Positions 22,905 through 33,610 of a DNA stretch of 64,000 nt are shown here, in pieces. Under the pieces are notes generated by a model. That model searched no databases. It saw nothing but the letters and a program-made list of their open reading frames with translations, and had not been told where the DNA came from. Numbering within the stretch: the first letter of the stretch is position 1; every line of letters begins with the position of its first letter. The position numbers were made by a program, and so were the translations under genes. The stretch spans positions 271,447,830 through 271,511,829 of the forward strand of contig OZ005648.1 of the NCBI GenBank assembly GCA_963930645.1. Reading direction: 5' to 3'. This DNA comes from Salticus scenicus. Its lineage: Eukaryota; Arthropoda; Arachnida; Araneae; Salticidae.

Positions 22905-24145
22905 GATTAAAAAAAAAAAAAAAAAAAAAACTTTTTATATACCATGCTTTTAAATTTTAATATACTAATAATATACTAATTAAAAGGAAAATGATAAATA
23001 TTCTACCATAGTTTGAAGTCAAATTTGTTTTCAAATGTCTAAATAAAATATCTGATATAAGATGCTAATATGTTGCAGCGGAATAGATTTCATTTCTGTC
23101 ATCCTTGGCGAAAAAAAGAATATCACCAAATTATCTCTCGAAAATATTTAATTCCTTTCAAAAATCATGGTTATTTTAACAACTTTTATTAAAAGAGTAA
23201 TGAATAATATGAAACAATATTTCGTACAATACATATTACATGTCATACATACGCACAATGAATAATACATATTACATTTCGTACAATACATACATCTGGC
23301 ATGTATATTTTCGTGTTACGCTTTTGATCACCAAATACAAAAAAAAAAAAAAAAAAAAAAAAGAAGCCTTTGAAATTTAAAATTAAAGTTTTGTCAATTT
23401 GACAGCAAAATAACTTAATCTAACGCAGGCGATAAATAATACATATCTATACCCAAATATAAGGATTAAAATCGGGAAATAAATTTCCTCGATTTTTAAT
23501 AATTTTTTACAAAAAATCCAATGGGCGATTAACATAGGAAATCTTTTTCTTGGCTGTACAGACGGTCAGTGAGTCACACTTCGCTTGCGTATAGAACTCA
23601 TAGATATAATATGGTATATATAAAGTGATATGGTATATATAAAGAAAAAAGCTATTCCTTTTCACTTGGGAAAAGACGACGTTTTTACCAAAATATGGCC
23701 GTCTTTCCGTGAGTGCATACACACGGGAATACATACGAATATTTTAGCAAATAAAATTTATGAATAATTTATTTACTAAACGGGAATGAAAAACTCCAAA
23801 TACAGTTTCAAATTCATATTTCTTTTTTTTCTTTTTTTTTTTTCAATACCACTTAATGGCTAATTCCAAAGCTTTTTTTTTTCGGCATCAAAAATCTTTG
23901 TACGATAACATGGGGATGATAGGTCTATATATATATTACTATATCTATGATAGAACTACATTAGCACTTTATCAATGTGAATAAAATCTTTAAATTGATT
24001 ATATGACGTCAATTTTCGTTAGATGCATAATTTAACTTTTTATAATTTTTTAACGTTCACGTTTGGTTAAATGTATTTATTTTTATGTCGAAAGAAAATA
24101 AACTCGTAATTTTTTTTTTTTTTTTTTTTTTTTTTTTGGCAACAA
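22905..24145. mobile_element. Family C pieces and simple repeats inside family L
   Basis: At about 22905-22960 an A run is followed by CTTTTTATATACCATG..TTTTAAATTTT, the same junction seen at 7715 and 25970 in family C. From 23945 to 24145 the match continues with ACATTAGCACTTTATCAATG, ATATGACGTCAATTTT and AATGTATTTATTTTTATGTC. A/T runs at 23340-23362 and 24110-24137. The 75-residue minus-strand open frame at 23507-23734 has no recognisable family. Confidence 0.55.
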
Positions 24146-24378
24146 ATAAATTAATGGAACTCACAGATATTTTGGAGCAACTTTAATAAAGGTCTATAAT
24201 TAACAAATAATTGCAATAAAACAATATTGTGACAATAAATTGAGATAAAAACTATCCTATCTCTCAAGTTGGACCAAACTGCACACAGTGTGCAAAATTT
24301 CATTAAAATCGGTTCCTTAGTTTAGGAGTTTACCCCGGACAAACATCGTGACACGTAATTTATATATATATACAGATT

Positions 24379-25435
24379 ATTCAATAAAAATATTTGTATT
24401 AAGAGATGGGAATGCTATTGAGCGATTACATAAAATGATGACATGGATATACTTAATGAAGTCATATTATTGCTGATCGCAATAGAAATCTTTGAATATG
24501 TGCACATTTTCCCAATAGTACTTTATTATTTGAATTATGTTAAAAATAAAAATAAGCAGGAGAAAGGGAAATTTCACATTCCTAAATTTAACAATCTATT
24601 TTCCCTGAATTTTAATGTAAATCTTCATTTTCCATGAGATATGAACAAAAAAATTTTTCTGAGGCACCTGAACACTATCCCCCCAAAAGTAAATTCCACC
24701 AATATTCAAAAGGGGTCGGGGAGATCGGTGACTAACCATGCATGACACAATAAAGCTGCCTTCAAATTCTGGCAACGATGCACAGCGTCAAAAGTCATAA
24801 ATTATCCATTGTCCGAAAGTGACCCTTGAAATTTTGCACATGTCTACAATGAATGAAGGACATTACTTTTTATTGCTCTTTTACATAAGACCCCCAGTCC
24901 TCATTTAATTATCACACTAGGAGGTTTGTGAGCCACGACTTCAGTGAGCGTCGTCTCTCAAATGCCACATCAAAGAAATATCAAAACAGACCGCGTTGAC
25001 TCTTTGCAAGTTGCCAGGGTTTGAAGGTAGCTTGAGTGCTTCTGTCATCTGAAGATGCGGGGTGATGGCCCCGGGTGCTTCGGAAATAAATAAGTTCCTC
25101 GAATAGTGCTGCCAGGTGGAAACTTAAAATTAAAAACTTCCCTCATTTCGCTTAAAAATTTCCCTTTTTAGCATAAAATTTCCATCAATTGCGCAACATG
25201 CAAGGCTTTAACGCCATCATGCGTAAAACAATTTGCACTGAATACAGTGATGATACTAGTGCAAAGGTTAACGCAAATTGTCCACACGTTCTAGAAGTCC
25301 CTTAATTGAATACCGCTTTTTTTTTTTTTCCAAATAGTTAACTTAAATTATTTAATCGAAAAAAAAAACTTCAAACGATTACCGAAATTCACTATTAAAA
25401 AGTATGACATTCAATTAAGAGATGGCCAAAGCCTT
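24379..25435. other. Unassigned, higher-complexity DNA
   Basis: No gene was identified. The stretch 24655-25100 has higher complexity and GC than its surroundings (GTCGGGGAGATCGGTGAC, CACGACTTCAGTGAGCGTCG, GGGGTGATGGCCCCGGGTGC), but no frame stays open for more than about 65 codons and no motif was recognised. It may be an old repeat. Confidence 0.35.
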
Positions 25436-25562
25436 GTGTGTTAGACCTAGGCCTGGGTAGAATACCCTGCATAGGTATCTTCCTAAGGAATCCTAGTCAA
25501 TATTTACGCGTGTTTCTGAGAAAATCAGGGAATGCTCTGACTGAGTCGGCCGAATAAAACTA
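25436..25562 (-). mobile_element. Degraded SINE fragment (same family as 33663-33896)
   Basis: AGACCTAGGCCTGGGTAGAA, CTTCCTAAGGAATCCTAGT and TTTCTGAGAAAATCAGG align in order with the central part of the intact SINE at 33663-33896 (TCTGGGTCGG..., TTTCTAAGGGGTCCTAGC, TTTCGGAGAAAACTAGG). The tRNA-like head is not recognisable here. Confidence 0.65.
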
Positions 25563-25974
25563 AATCCCTAAATTTCTAAGAGCATTTTAGGTTTATTACA
25601 AAAGATGAAAAAAAAAAAGAAAAATTGCACTGATTAAAAAAAGAAAAATTAAAAATGGAAAAATACTGCTTTAAACTCTCAGCATATAGATATATTCGTT
25701 CAGCCAGTTTGAGTTCGAGAAAAAAATCTAACAAATAGAAATAATGCTTTAAAACTGACAAAGTAAAATTTCACTTTTTGAGATGGAATTTCCCTTTTTC
25801 CCTCAATATCTTAAATCACATAAAAAAATTTCCCCTTTAAGGGAAATTTTCCTCAATCTGGAAGCACTGTCCTCGAACTGCACAATTAGTAAGCGTATTT
25901 CGTATTCCCCAAAATGAATTTTTAAATTAAAAAATTTAAATATAAATTTAAATAATTACAAGATAAAAAGAACT
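25563..25974. other. AT-rich spacer, no gene seen
   Basis: A/T-rich with poly-A tracts. AAATTTCCC-type phrases recur at about 25140-25190 and 25765-25850 in similar context, suggesting the SINE fragment interrupts another old repeat. Confidence 0.4.
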
Positions 25975-26815
25975 TTTTATATACCATGTTTTTAAATTTT
26001 CTGTTGAATCATATAAACGCTATCGAAGGCAGCGAGAACCCGGAACAATTGGCTAAAAGTATTTAAAAAATTCATTGTTATCGTGTTTTGAGCTGTTATA
26101 AAAGTTTCAAATGGCTAGCAAGCTAGCCCGGAAGTTTGTTAAAAATCGATTGCAAGCTTTGTACTGGTAACGCTGCCGAAGGCAGCAGGGACTCGAAACA
26201 GTTGGTTAAAAGTATTTTAAAAATGTGATTTTCCCATCAATCTGAACTATTCTGAAAGTTTCAAATGTCGGGAAGTTAACTTAGTCGGGAACACTAGTCG
26301 GGAAGTTAGTTAAATAAATTTTCTGTTGAATCATATAAACGCTGCCGAAGGCAGTAGGGACCGGAAACAATTGACTAAAAGTATTAAAAAAATGTATTGT
26401 CACCGTGTTCTGAGCTATCCTTCGAGTTTCAAATGCCTAGCTAGTCGGGAAGTTATTAAAAATCGATTGCAAGCTTTGTACTTGTAACGCTGCCGAAGGC
26501 AGCAGGAACCCGAAACAGTTGGCTAAAAGTATTTAAAAAATGCATTTTCACCGTGTTCCGAACTATTCTGAAAGTTTCAAATGTCCAGCTAGTCGGGAAA
26601 TTAGTTAAATAAATTTTCTGTCGAATCATATAAACGCTGCCGAAGGCAGTAAGGACCTGAAACAGTTGACTAAAAGTGTAAAAAGAAATGTATTGTCACC
26701 GTGTTCTGAGCTATCCTGAAAGTTTCAAATGTCTAGCTAGTCGGGAGGTTAGTTAAAAATCGAGTGCAAGATATGTACTGAACAAGCAAATAAACAAGAA
26801 TTGAAATTAATAAAA
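25975..26815 (+). repeat. Family C tandem array, alternating units of ~150 bp
   Basis: AACGCTGCCGAAGGCAG starts units at about 26015 (diverged), 26169, 26336, 26487 and 26632. Alternate units are more alike. One type ends AAAAATCGATTGCAAGC...TTGTACT, the other ends TTTTCTGTTGAATCATATAA, giving a higher-order period near 300 bp. Each contains the palindrome CTGCCGAAGGCAG and GTTTCAAATG...CTAGTCGGGAAGTTA. The last unit runs into GTACTGAACAAGCAAATAAA, matching the minus-strand tandem pair at 10441-11345. Non-coding. It is a minisatellite-like core of a transposable element. Confidence 0.88.
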
Positions 26816-27143
26816 ACATGGTAAAAAATATTTATTACGATATCACAAAGTAACAGATACACAGAAAACAAACGATTTCAAACACACATTTGAAGCAATA
26901 TCTATAATGTACGAAGACAGCAAATGTCTACTTTGCAAAACAACAGGGATGAAGCAATAACTAAATTACAATTTTTTTTTTTTTTTAACTGTAAAAGATC
27001 AAAGAGTTTTTGCGAATAATTGACAAAAAACTGGAGTTGCAGTATTTTTTTGCACATTCAATTTAACGTTTTTATGTATACGCAGTCGGTACGGTACTTT
27101 TAAAGACTATATGAAGTTTTGGTTCCACTCGAAAAGAGACATC
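26816..27143. other. Spacer, no gene seen
   Basis: AT-rich, with one T run at 26971-26985. No repeat family was recognised. Confidence 0.4.
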
Positions 27144-27145
27144 TA

Positions 27146-28049
27146 CGAAGGTAAGGTGAAAAGTTCTCGGCCTGACACAAAAATGACGTCCCAATCAGCA
27201 AAAGTTTGTGTTACCTGCATTGGGGCACGTGTCATTAGTTTATATGACGAGTTTCAAATTGTTCTCTCAAGTAGTTTGTTTACACGAAATTTTTTCATTA
27301 AATTGGATAAACTTGAATATCGTGCGGTCATAAAATTCTCCGTTTTGGATGGATTAATCCCTAAGGAAATTCATCAGAAGTTAACAAAAATTTACGGGGA
27401 CTTTAATTCTTCCATGTTAACCATTAAAAAGTGGTCAGTTGATTTTAAATGTGGTGGCACGTCGCTCGAAGATGACCCACTTGAAGGACGGCCAAAAACG
27501 GCCACTACACCTGAAATCATCGAAAACGTGCATGATGTTGTGTTGGACGATAGGTGAGTGAGATAGCTGAAGCTATGGGGATCACAGAGTAAGTATACTA
27601 TATTTACTCTGTGGTTGGGATATCGGAAGAATGTGTGCGAAATACCTTGCACAAAGTATTAGGGATGCGAAAGCTCTGCGCAAGAGGGGTGCCGCATTTG
27701 CTGAATGACGATCAAAAGCAAATGAGCAAACAATATTCGCAGCAATATTTGGGAAGACTGAATAAGGGTCCGCCCGATTTTGTGCAGCGATTTGTCACCA
27801 TGCCATGGATGAGACATGGGTCCACCATTACACGCCAGAAACGATAGAACATGCCAGAAAGGCCCGTAGATGAATATTTTCACAGCTTTTTAGACTCCCA
27901 CTTCCGGGAAGGAATACTGATGTTGGAGAAACACTGGACCAAGTGTGTTGAAGTCAAGGGAGAGTATGTAAAAAAAAAATAATAATAATTTTTTAACTGA
28001 AAATCGCAGTCTTTCATTGTCAGGCCGAGAATTTTTCACCTTACCCTCG
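27146..28049 (+). mobile_element. mariner element, internally deleted (904 bp)
   Basis: Inverted repeats CGA(A/G)GGTAAGGTGAAAA(G/A) and TTCTCGGCCTGAC lie at 27146-27176 and 28019-28049, flanked by TA (27144-27145, 28050-28051). A full mariner is about 1.3 kb. Here the central part of the transposase, containing the second and third catalytic residues, is missing, and the reading frame is also broken elsewhere. It cannot be autonomous but could in principle be a substrate for a related transposase. Confidence 0.93.
27183..27960 (+). pseudogene. mariner transposase pseudogene
   Basis: The first open part (ATG 27183 to 27557) carries the mariner N-terminal helix-turn-helix region: LDKLEYRAVIKFSVLDG, PKEIHQKL and the linker SLEDDPLEGRPKTATTPEII. 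A frame change follows at about 27555. A 39-bp insertion holding a 31-bp palindrome (27583-27613) comes next, then ISEECVRNTLHKVL and the catalytic DETWVHHYTPE block (first Asp codon at 27808). Just after ARKARR the frame breaks and the sequence jumps to the C-terminal SHFREGILMLEKHWTKCV block. This removes the rest of the DDD catalytic core, roughly 130 codons by comparison with usual family length. Confidence 0.93.
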
Positions 28050-28723
28050 TATGTGCCAATAGCTTTTTAATTACTACACATGATAAGAAGGCAGAAACTT
28101 ATTACTTGAGAAATATTCCGAAAAATAGCTTTCTTTTAGACCAGAACGTTTTGTGTTTTTTGAGGTGGGTTTCAGAGGTTAAAAACTTAAAATCTAAAAA
28201 ATATATCAAAACTCATAAAAATTGTTGCCTGGATATATATTTTATTAAACAAACTAAATAGAGGTTTTTTTATCCTCTTTTTTTCAATATTAAATGGAAA
28301 TATAAGCTTTGGTGCCAAGTCCTTCAAAATGGAAATCCATAATGTTATACGTCTTATCTGTCCATATGCAGCACCACAAAATACAAGGATGCAAATTTCT
28401 TTTGGCACAGGTATGACATAAAACTTTTAAAATCTTGGGCCGTATGAAAAATTCAGAGAATGAGAGAAAAATGAAATTGGACAATCATTAAAACTGATTT
28501 TCTGATCGTCACATTTAAATTTAGATGATGTTGGAGACTGCTTAGAGTTTGACTTTGCCGAAACCGCCCAGCCTACAGATTAAAAAATAACAGAGTTCGT
28601 CGACTACTTAGCCCTCTATTACATAGACAAAGATGCAAAATTCTTATCTCGTATTATGGAAAGCACTAATACAGGAAACACAATACGTACTTGTACATTT
28701 TTTTTCATGTCCATTTTAGAAAT

Positions 28724-28760
<37 letters not shown>

Positions 28761-29140
28761 CAAACTTATACTGCAATTTTGTTGAGATTACGAAATTAAT
28801 AGATACTAAAAAAGGAAGTATATAATAGATAGACTTATGCAAATATACAGTAAAAACTGAATAACTAAAGGTCTGTTACTTGATATTGAAAGATCGAAAA
28901 CCTTAGACGATAATAAATAAATATTTAGTAGGCACAATATGCAAGATGAACTTTCAAATTCGCCTCTTTCACGCATCCTGTCAGTAAAACACTACTTTTA
29001 ACAAAATTTTATTTAAAACTTTCACATTCATTGACGCACCACCTACAACATAATAAAAATATTATAGTTTTAAAATATTAAAGAACACGCTTTTATAGAA
29101 ATGTGAACTAAAAAAGCACAAAATATCTATCTTGTATTAA
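28050..29140. other. Unassigned DNA with one possible protein relic
   Basis: No gene was identified. At about 28524-28690 one frame reads DDVGDCLEFDFAETAQPTD, a stop, then KITEFVDYLALYYIDKDAK and FLSRIMESTNTGN, which has protein-like composition unlike nearby noise. I do not recognise its family. It could be a decayed transposase or host exon. An A run is at 28730-28757. Confidence 0.4.
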
Positions 29141-29182
29141 AATGCAGGGTAAGAGAAAATCGTGTGAGTGACACACCATAAT
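29140..29182 (-). mobile_element. Solo 5' end of a tag-type element (ACTTTCTCTTACC tag)
   Basis: On the minus strand: GGTGTGTCACTCACACGATT then TTCTCTTACCCTGCATT. The GTGTG/CACAC mini-hairpin followed by GA-TT and a distinct tag matches the 5' layout of families F, G and H. A similar start is at 45308-45345 on the plus strand. The matching 3' hairpin was not found. Confidence 0.5.
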
Positions 29183-29249
29183 ATTTACATACATTTAAAT
29201 CTTTAATTAAAATAACTTAGAATTAAACAAAAACCATTTTTTTAAAAAT

Positions 29250-29332
29250 CTCCCCTGACTGGGATCGAACGCTGGACCTTTAGGTTCATAGCGCGGCGCC
29301 TTACCTCAACGCCACATCGTTCACGGAGGGAA
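29250..29332 (-). repeat. tRNA-like sequence (SINE head or tRNA pseudogene)
   Basis: Read on the minus strand it has TGGCGTTGAGGTAAGGC (A-box-like) and GCGTTCGATCCC (B-box) at tRNA-like spacing. The T-arm stem is imperfect and the acceptor stem does not close convincingly, so a functional tRNA is unlikely. No downstream SINE body was recognised. Confidence 0.6.
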
Positions 29333-29528
29333 AGCATTTTTTTACAATATAAATTTTTTGTTTGCTCCCAGAGCAGTTACAAACATACATACATACAGGT
29401 GAAGCTAATAAAAGTGTGTTAAAAACGAAATACTTTTATCGAAATTTAATTTAAAATATACACATATTTGTTGATGTCTCTAAATTAGGGGCAACAACAA
29501 ATTTAACTTTGTCAAATTTTACTTAAAG

Positions 29529-30790
29529 ACTAGCCAGCTTCGCCCGCTAGCGGGTCAGTATTTTCAAATGAATCACTAAAATTAATGAATCACTAACAGT
29601 AACTTTTAGTGTTAAGAAAAGAAATTAAAAAAAAAAAAAAAATCATTTCTGATTGGGTAAAAAGTTGGCCCGGGTCAGTCCCGTGCGCGCTGCGCACGCA
29701 CAACTTATGCACGCGCGTATTCCTTCTCTGCCCCTTCGTGCCCCCTAAAAAAAAAAAAAAATCATTTCTGATCGAGAAAAAACTCACAACGGGTCCCCAC
29801 TGCCTTCGGCAGCCTAGACCCGTGGGCGCTGCGCGAGCACGTGTGAAGGTATACGTGCGCTGCGCGCACATATTCCTTCTCAAGTCAAATTTTTATTCTT
29901 AAGAAAAGAAAATTTAAAAAATCATTTCTCATCGGGTACAAAGTCGGACCGTATCACCACTGCCTTCGGCAGCGCAGTCACGTGAGCGCTACGCGCGCAC
30001 AAGTTAACGGATACACGCACTGCGCGCGCGTATTCCTTCCCTGATCCTTCCTGCCCCCTAAAAAAAAATCATTTCTGATCGGGTAAAAACTTACACCATG
30101 TCCCCACTGCCTTCGGCAGCGTAGTCCCGTGCGCGCTGCGCGCGCGTATTCCTTCCCTGATCCTTCGTGCCCCCTAAAAAAAATCATTTCTGATCGGGTA
30201 AAAACTCACACCGGGTTCCCACTGCCTTCGGCAGCGCAAACCCATGCGCGTGCACGTGTGAAGGTATAAGCGCGCTGCGCGCACATATTCCTTCTCAAAT
30301 CAAATTTTTATTCTTAAGAAAAAAAAATAAAAAAAAATCATTTCTCATCGGTTAAAAAGTCGGACCGGGTCCCCACTGCCTTCGGCCGCGCAGTCCCGTA
30401 CGCGCACAAGTTAGGGGATACGCGCGCGGTGCACGCCTATTTCTTCCCCACCATTTCAGCCCCTCCTAATTAACCTACGTATACCAATTTTGAACGGTCT
30501 AACTTAATTACCTGAGATGCAAAAGAAAACCTAATCAGGACCTCACGAGATTTACCTCAAAACGTGTAAATCTGGTGAAAACTTTGGCGTGTCCCTGTAC
30601 ACGAATTACAAATGGAATACACACCCAAAACTATACAGCTGATTCTGTTGGGCACATGAACATGTGTACCAAATTGCAAGTCAATAGCGGGGTTCTTGCG
30701 GCCGCTATCGCGCGACAGACAGACAGACAAGCACACAGACAGAGCCCAAAACCGTTTTCAGTCTCAACACTAACAGAGGGCTTCCACTGA
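29529..30790 (+). mobile_element. Family D element, copy 1 (3' part atypical)
   Basis: Starts GACTAGCCAGCTTCGCCCGC, then TAGCGGGTCAGTATTTTCAA as at 49246. The core (29640-30460) has tandem units with CACTGCCTTCGGCAG, GCGCGCTGCGCGCGC-type alternation, ATTCCTTCCCTGACCCTTCG and AAAAAATCATTTCTGATCGG. It is strikingly CpG-rich against the AT-rich background. After the core come CTCCTAATTAACCTACGTAT and CTCAAAACGTGTAAATCTGG. The 3' part then departs from the other D copies and reads GTGTCCCTGTACACGAATTA and (ACAG)n at about 30714-30745. Open frames here are tandem-repeat translations. Confidence 0.8.
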
Positions 30791-30918
30791 TGTTTCGGCA
30801 ATTATTAAATTTAATTCAATGATTCTCATGAAAAAGTTCAAAGTGCATATAAATTTTAATATGGAGATTAAAAGTCCCTTTTGTCAATATGACAGAAAAA
30901 TCACTAGAATTATCCTTT
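30791..30918. other. Spacer, nothing recognised
   Basis: Short AT-rich interval between the D and F elements. Confidence 0.4.
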
Positions 30919-31930
30919 TTTTTACTTTCCGAACACTATAGTGAGGAAAGTATTGTAATCATGTCAAAAATCCGAATTCGAGATTTTGATGTTTCTATAC
31001 GTTTTGAGGTCCCCTGAGTCCGTTTTCACTATTTTTACGATGATGTATGTATGTGTGTGTGTATGTGTGTATGTTTGTGAACACGCTAGCGTCTAAAGGC
31101 TTTGTTCGATTAACCTGAAAGTTGGTACGTATATTGTAAGTCACCATAATACGAACCCTATAGATTTTGGTGAATCTAGCACTTATAGTTTTTTTACAGG
31201 GACACAAAGAAAAATTCTTTATCATTATGGCCTATGGGACCAAAATCTTAAAAGTGCGATAGCATCTAAACGCCTTATTCAATTGAGCAAAAATTTTATA
31301 CCCATATTATAGGTCACAGATACTCAATCTGTATAGATTTTGGAGAATCTAGCACTTATAGTTTTTTTACAGGGACACAAAGAAAAATTCTTTATCATTA
31401 AGGCCAATGGGGCCAAATTTTTAAAAGTGTGATAGCGTCTAAACGCCTTATTAATCTGAGCAAAAAAATTGTACACATGTTATAGGTCGCATTTGCACCA
31501 ACTGTATAGATTTTGGTGAATCTAGCACTACAGTTTTTTTACAGGGACACAAAGAAAAATTCTTTATCATTATGGCCTATGAGACCAAATTTTTAAAAGT
31601 GCGATAGCATCTAAACGCCTTATTCAATTGAGCTGAAAATTTGTATGAATATTATAAATCACTGTTGCACTAACTATAAGCATTTTGGTGAATCTAGCAT
31701 CTATAGATTTTTACAGGGACAAAACGAAAAATTCTTTATCATTATGATCTAAGGGCTCAAAGTTCAGTAGCGTTAAATAAAACCTCGTGTGATATATGGA
31801 GAAAAAAACACTCTATTATGGTTTTCTCTCTTTTGTTTGTTTAGCAATTCCTCTTTCTTTATTTTATCTACAAAACTGTTAGTTACTCAATGTTCGGAAA
31901 GTCGAGTGGAGTCACTCCAGATTTTTTTTT
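30919..31930 (-). mobile_element. Family F element, copy 2 (uninterrupted)
   Basis: On the minus strand the 5' end (31930 inward) reads AAATCTGGAGTGACTCCACT with tag GACTTTCCGAACA. The 3' end is at about 30919 with the ACTTTCC...GGAAAGT hairpin. Internal monomers carry GGGACACAAAGAAAAATTCT at 31199, 31372, 31544 and 31716, a 172-173-bp period. A (GTAT/GTGT)n tract is at 31044-31074. This copy lacks the SINE and the TA transposon found in copy 1, so it serves as the empty-site reference. It abuts the hairpin end of family E copy 2 with only a T run between. Confidence 0.92.
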
Positions 31931-33276
31931 AGTTCCCCATCATACTATACGTATGGGGAACTTAGGTAATCGTGAAAATTTTCGACCTCGGTTTTTTCAC
32001 TTTTTTACACGTTTTCAGGTGTGAGGAATCCGAAAATGACAAAATTTCTATGGTGTCTGTCTGTAGGGTGTCTGTTAGTCTGTTAGTGTGTTAGTCTGTT
32101 AGTGTGTTAGTCTGTTAGTGGGTCAGTCCGTTAGTTTGTTAGTCTGTGTACACGATATCTCAAGAACAAATTGTCGCAGAGAGGTCAGATCAGTTTTAAA
32201 ATATTACTTTCGACACTGGAAAGAACCCTATTCATTTGCAACATTCGAATTTAAAAACTTCGTAAGTTATTAGAAATTTACGATTTTCTTAACATGGGAG
32301 AATAGGACAAAAATTCACTTAAACGTGCATTAAATGGAAACTTTTTATTGTAAAACTGTCAGACCAGTTTTAAGATATCAGTTTTGATGCCGGAATGAAC
32401 ATCAGTAACTATAAATATGCTACTTTGAAAATTTCGCAAGTTATTGGAAATTTACGAATTTCTTAACATGGCAATATAGGGCAAAATTTCACATAAACGC
32501 CAATTTTTAGAGATATTTTCATCGTAAAGATGTCAGACTACTTTTGAAATATTATTTAGGACACTGGCATGAATATTAATGACTATGAATTTTCCAATAT
32601 AAAGATTTCGTAAGTTATTGGAAATTTACGAATTTCTTAACATGTCAGAATAGAGCAAAATTTCACATAAACGTCAATCTTGAGGGATATTTTCATCGTA
32701 AAGATGTCAAACCACTTTCGAAATATTATTTAGGATGCTGGCATGGATATCAAGACTATGATTTTTCCAATTTAAAAAAAATTCGTAAGTTATTTGGAAT
32801 TTACGATTTCCTTAACATGTCAGAATAAGCCAAAATTGAGCATAAACTTCCATTTTGAGGATCCTAAATACATTAGACAACTTCAAAATTAAGTTTATGA
32901 TATTTGTTTGAACATGATTGAATACAAATATTCTACTAGGAAATTTTCGTAAATTATTCGTAATTTACGATTTTATCAACATAGCGAAATTGTAAACTTT
33001 TCATATAAATATGAATTTTGGGGTTTATTGCATTGGAAATAGTAGCATGAAAACTAAACAACAGAAATGACCCTGATAAAATAAATTAGAATAAGATAAT
33101 TATATCCAAGTGAACGGTGGATAGCCTATTAGGCAGGGATTTGATTCTGTCACTTTATCAAGCTTTGGTCAAATTCATTTCTTTTAAGATGATTATAATA
33201 TGTCTCGCACTAGAAATTTCTAAAAACATAAATATGATGGGGAACTGAGCAGAGTCCACCTATGCCAACTAGTTTT
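31931..33276 (-). mobile_element. Family E element, copy 2
   Basis: The 3' hairpin AGTTCCCCATCATAC...GTATGGGGAACT is at 31931-31962, and the 5' end with ATGATGGGGAACTGAGCAGA and CACCTATGCCAACTAGT is at 33232-33274. Between them are the ~174-bp monomers (CATGGCA/GATAGGGCAAAATTTC, TCATCGTAAAGATGTCAGAC). A GTTAGTSTG repeat at 32070-32145 gives the predictable terminal microsatellite. The length (~1.35 kb) agrees with copies 1 and 3. Confidence 0.92.
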
Positions 33277-33610
33277 TTTTTAAATGCAAATTCTGCTTAT
33301 TTAACGAGCTGCTATTACTCACAACAATGTTAATTAATTTTTAAAAATGTCGTTGATCCGAAGGACGAGTGACAGGGTTGGGAAAAAAGAAACAGTTTTA
33401 TTTTATTTATTTATTTTCTGGGGGTTTTCAGGAATATTCTCTTTATTTATTATTATTATTTATTTACTAGCAGGCTACGTCCGTTTCGCTGGTCAATATA
33501 TTTAAATGAATTTTCAAAAGGATTGGATCACTATTTTTTTTATATCACTTTATAAATAAAAACTTACCGGGAAAAAAAAAAATGAAATCACTTTAAAACT
33601 CGCTTCGGGT
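33277..33610. mobile_element. Spacer plus CTAGCAGGC-type repeat fragment
   Basis: At 33474 CTAGCAGGCTACGTCCGTTTCGCTGGTCAATATATTTAAATG matches the fragment at 7125-7170 and stops after about 130 bp with AAACTCGCTTCGGGT. The preceding 200 bp hold A/T runs and a TTATTATTATT tract. No gene. Confidence 0.6.

Larger units (their letters stand above)
21511..24378 (+). mobile_element. Family L element (CTAGCAGACCCGGCC start), with nested insertions
   Basis: Begins ACTAGCAGACCCGGCCACGC at 21511. It appears to end near 24378 with CCCGGACAAACATCGTGACA followed by TATATATATATACAG. This pair of ends resembles a very widespread arthropod interspersed element beginning CTAGCTGACCCGGC, usually placed near Helentron-type repeats (from memory, not searched). 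Internal direct repeats include the AAAAGAAGCAGACGATTTTA unit (22378 and 22511). A THAP-encoding element (21855-22377) and a family C piece (23945-24145) lie inside. Assigning both ends to one element is inference. Confidence 0.6.

Noticed and set aside
25975..26815. CRISPR-like array
   Set aside because: Units are whole-length tandem repeats without unique spacers, the period is ~150 bp, and the DNA is eukaryotic.
27392..27883. Open frames on the minus strand across the mariner
   Set aside because: They are antisense to the recognised mariner transposase and have no motif of their own.
29250..29332. Functional tRNA gene
   Set aside because: A and B box-like blocks are present, but the acceptor stem and T stem do not pair well enough; listed as tRNA-like only.
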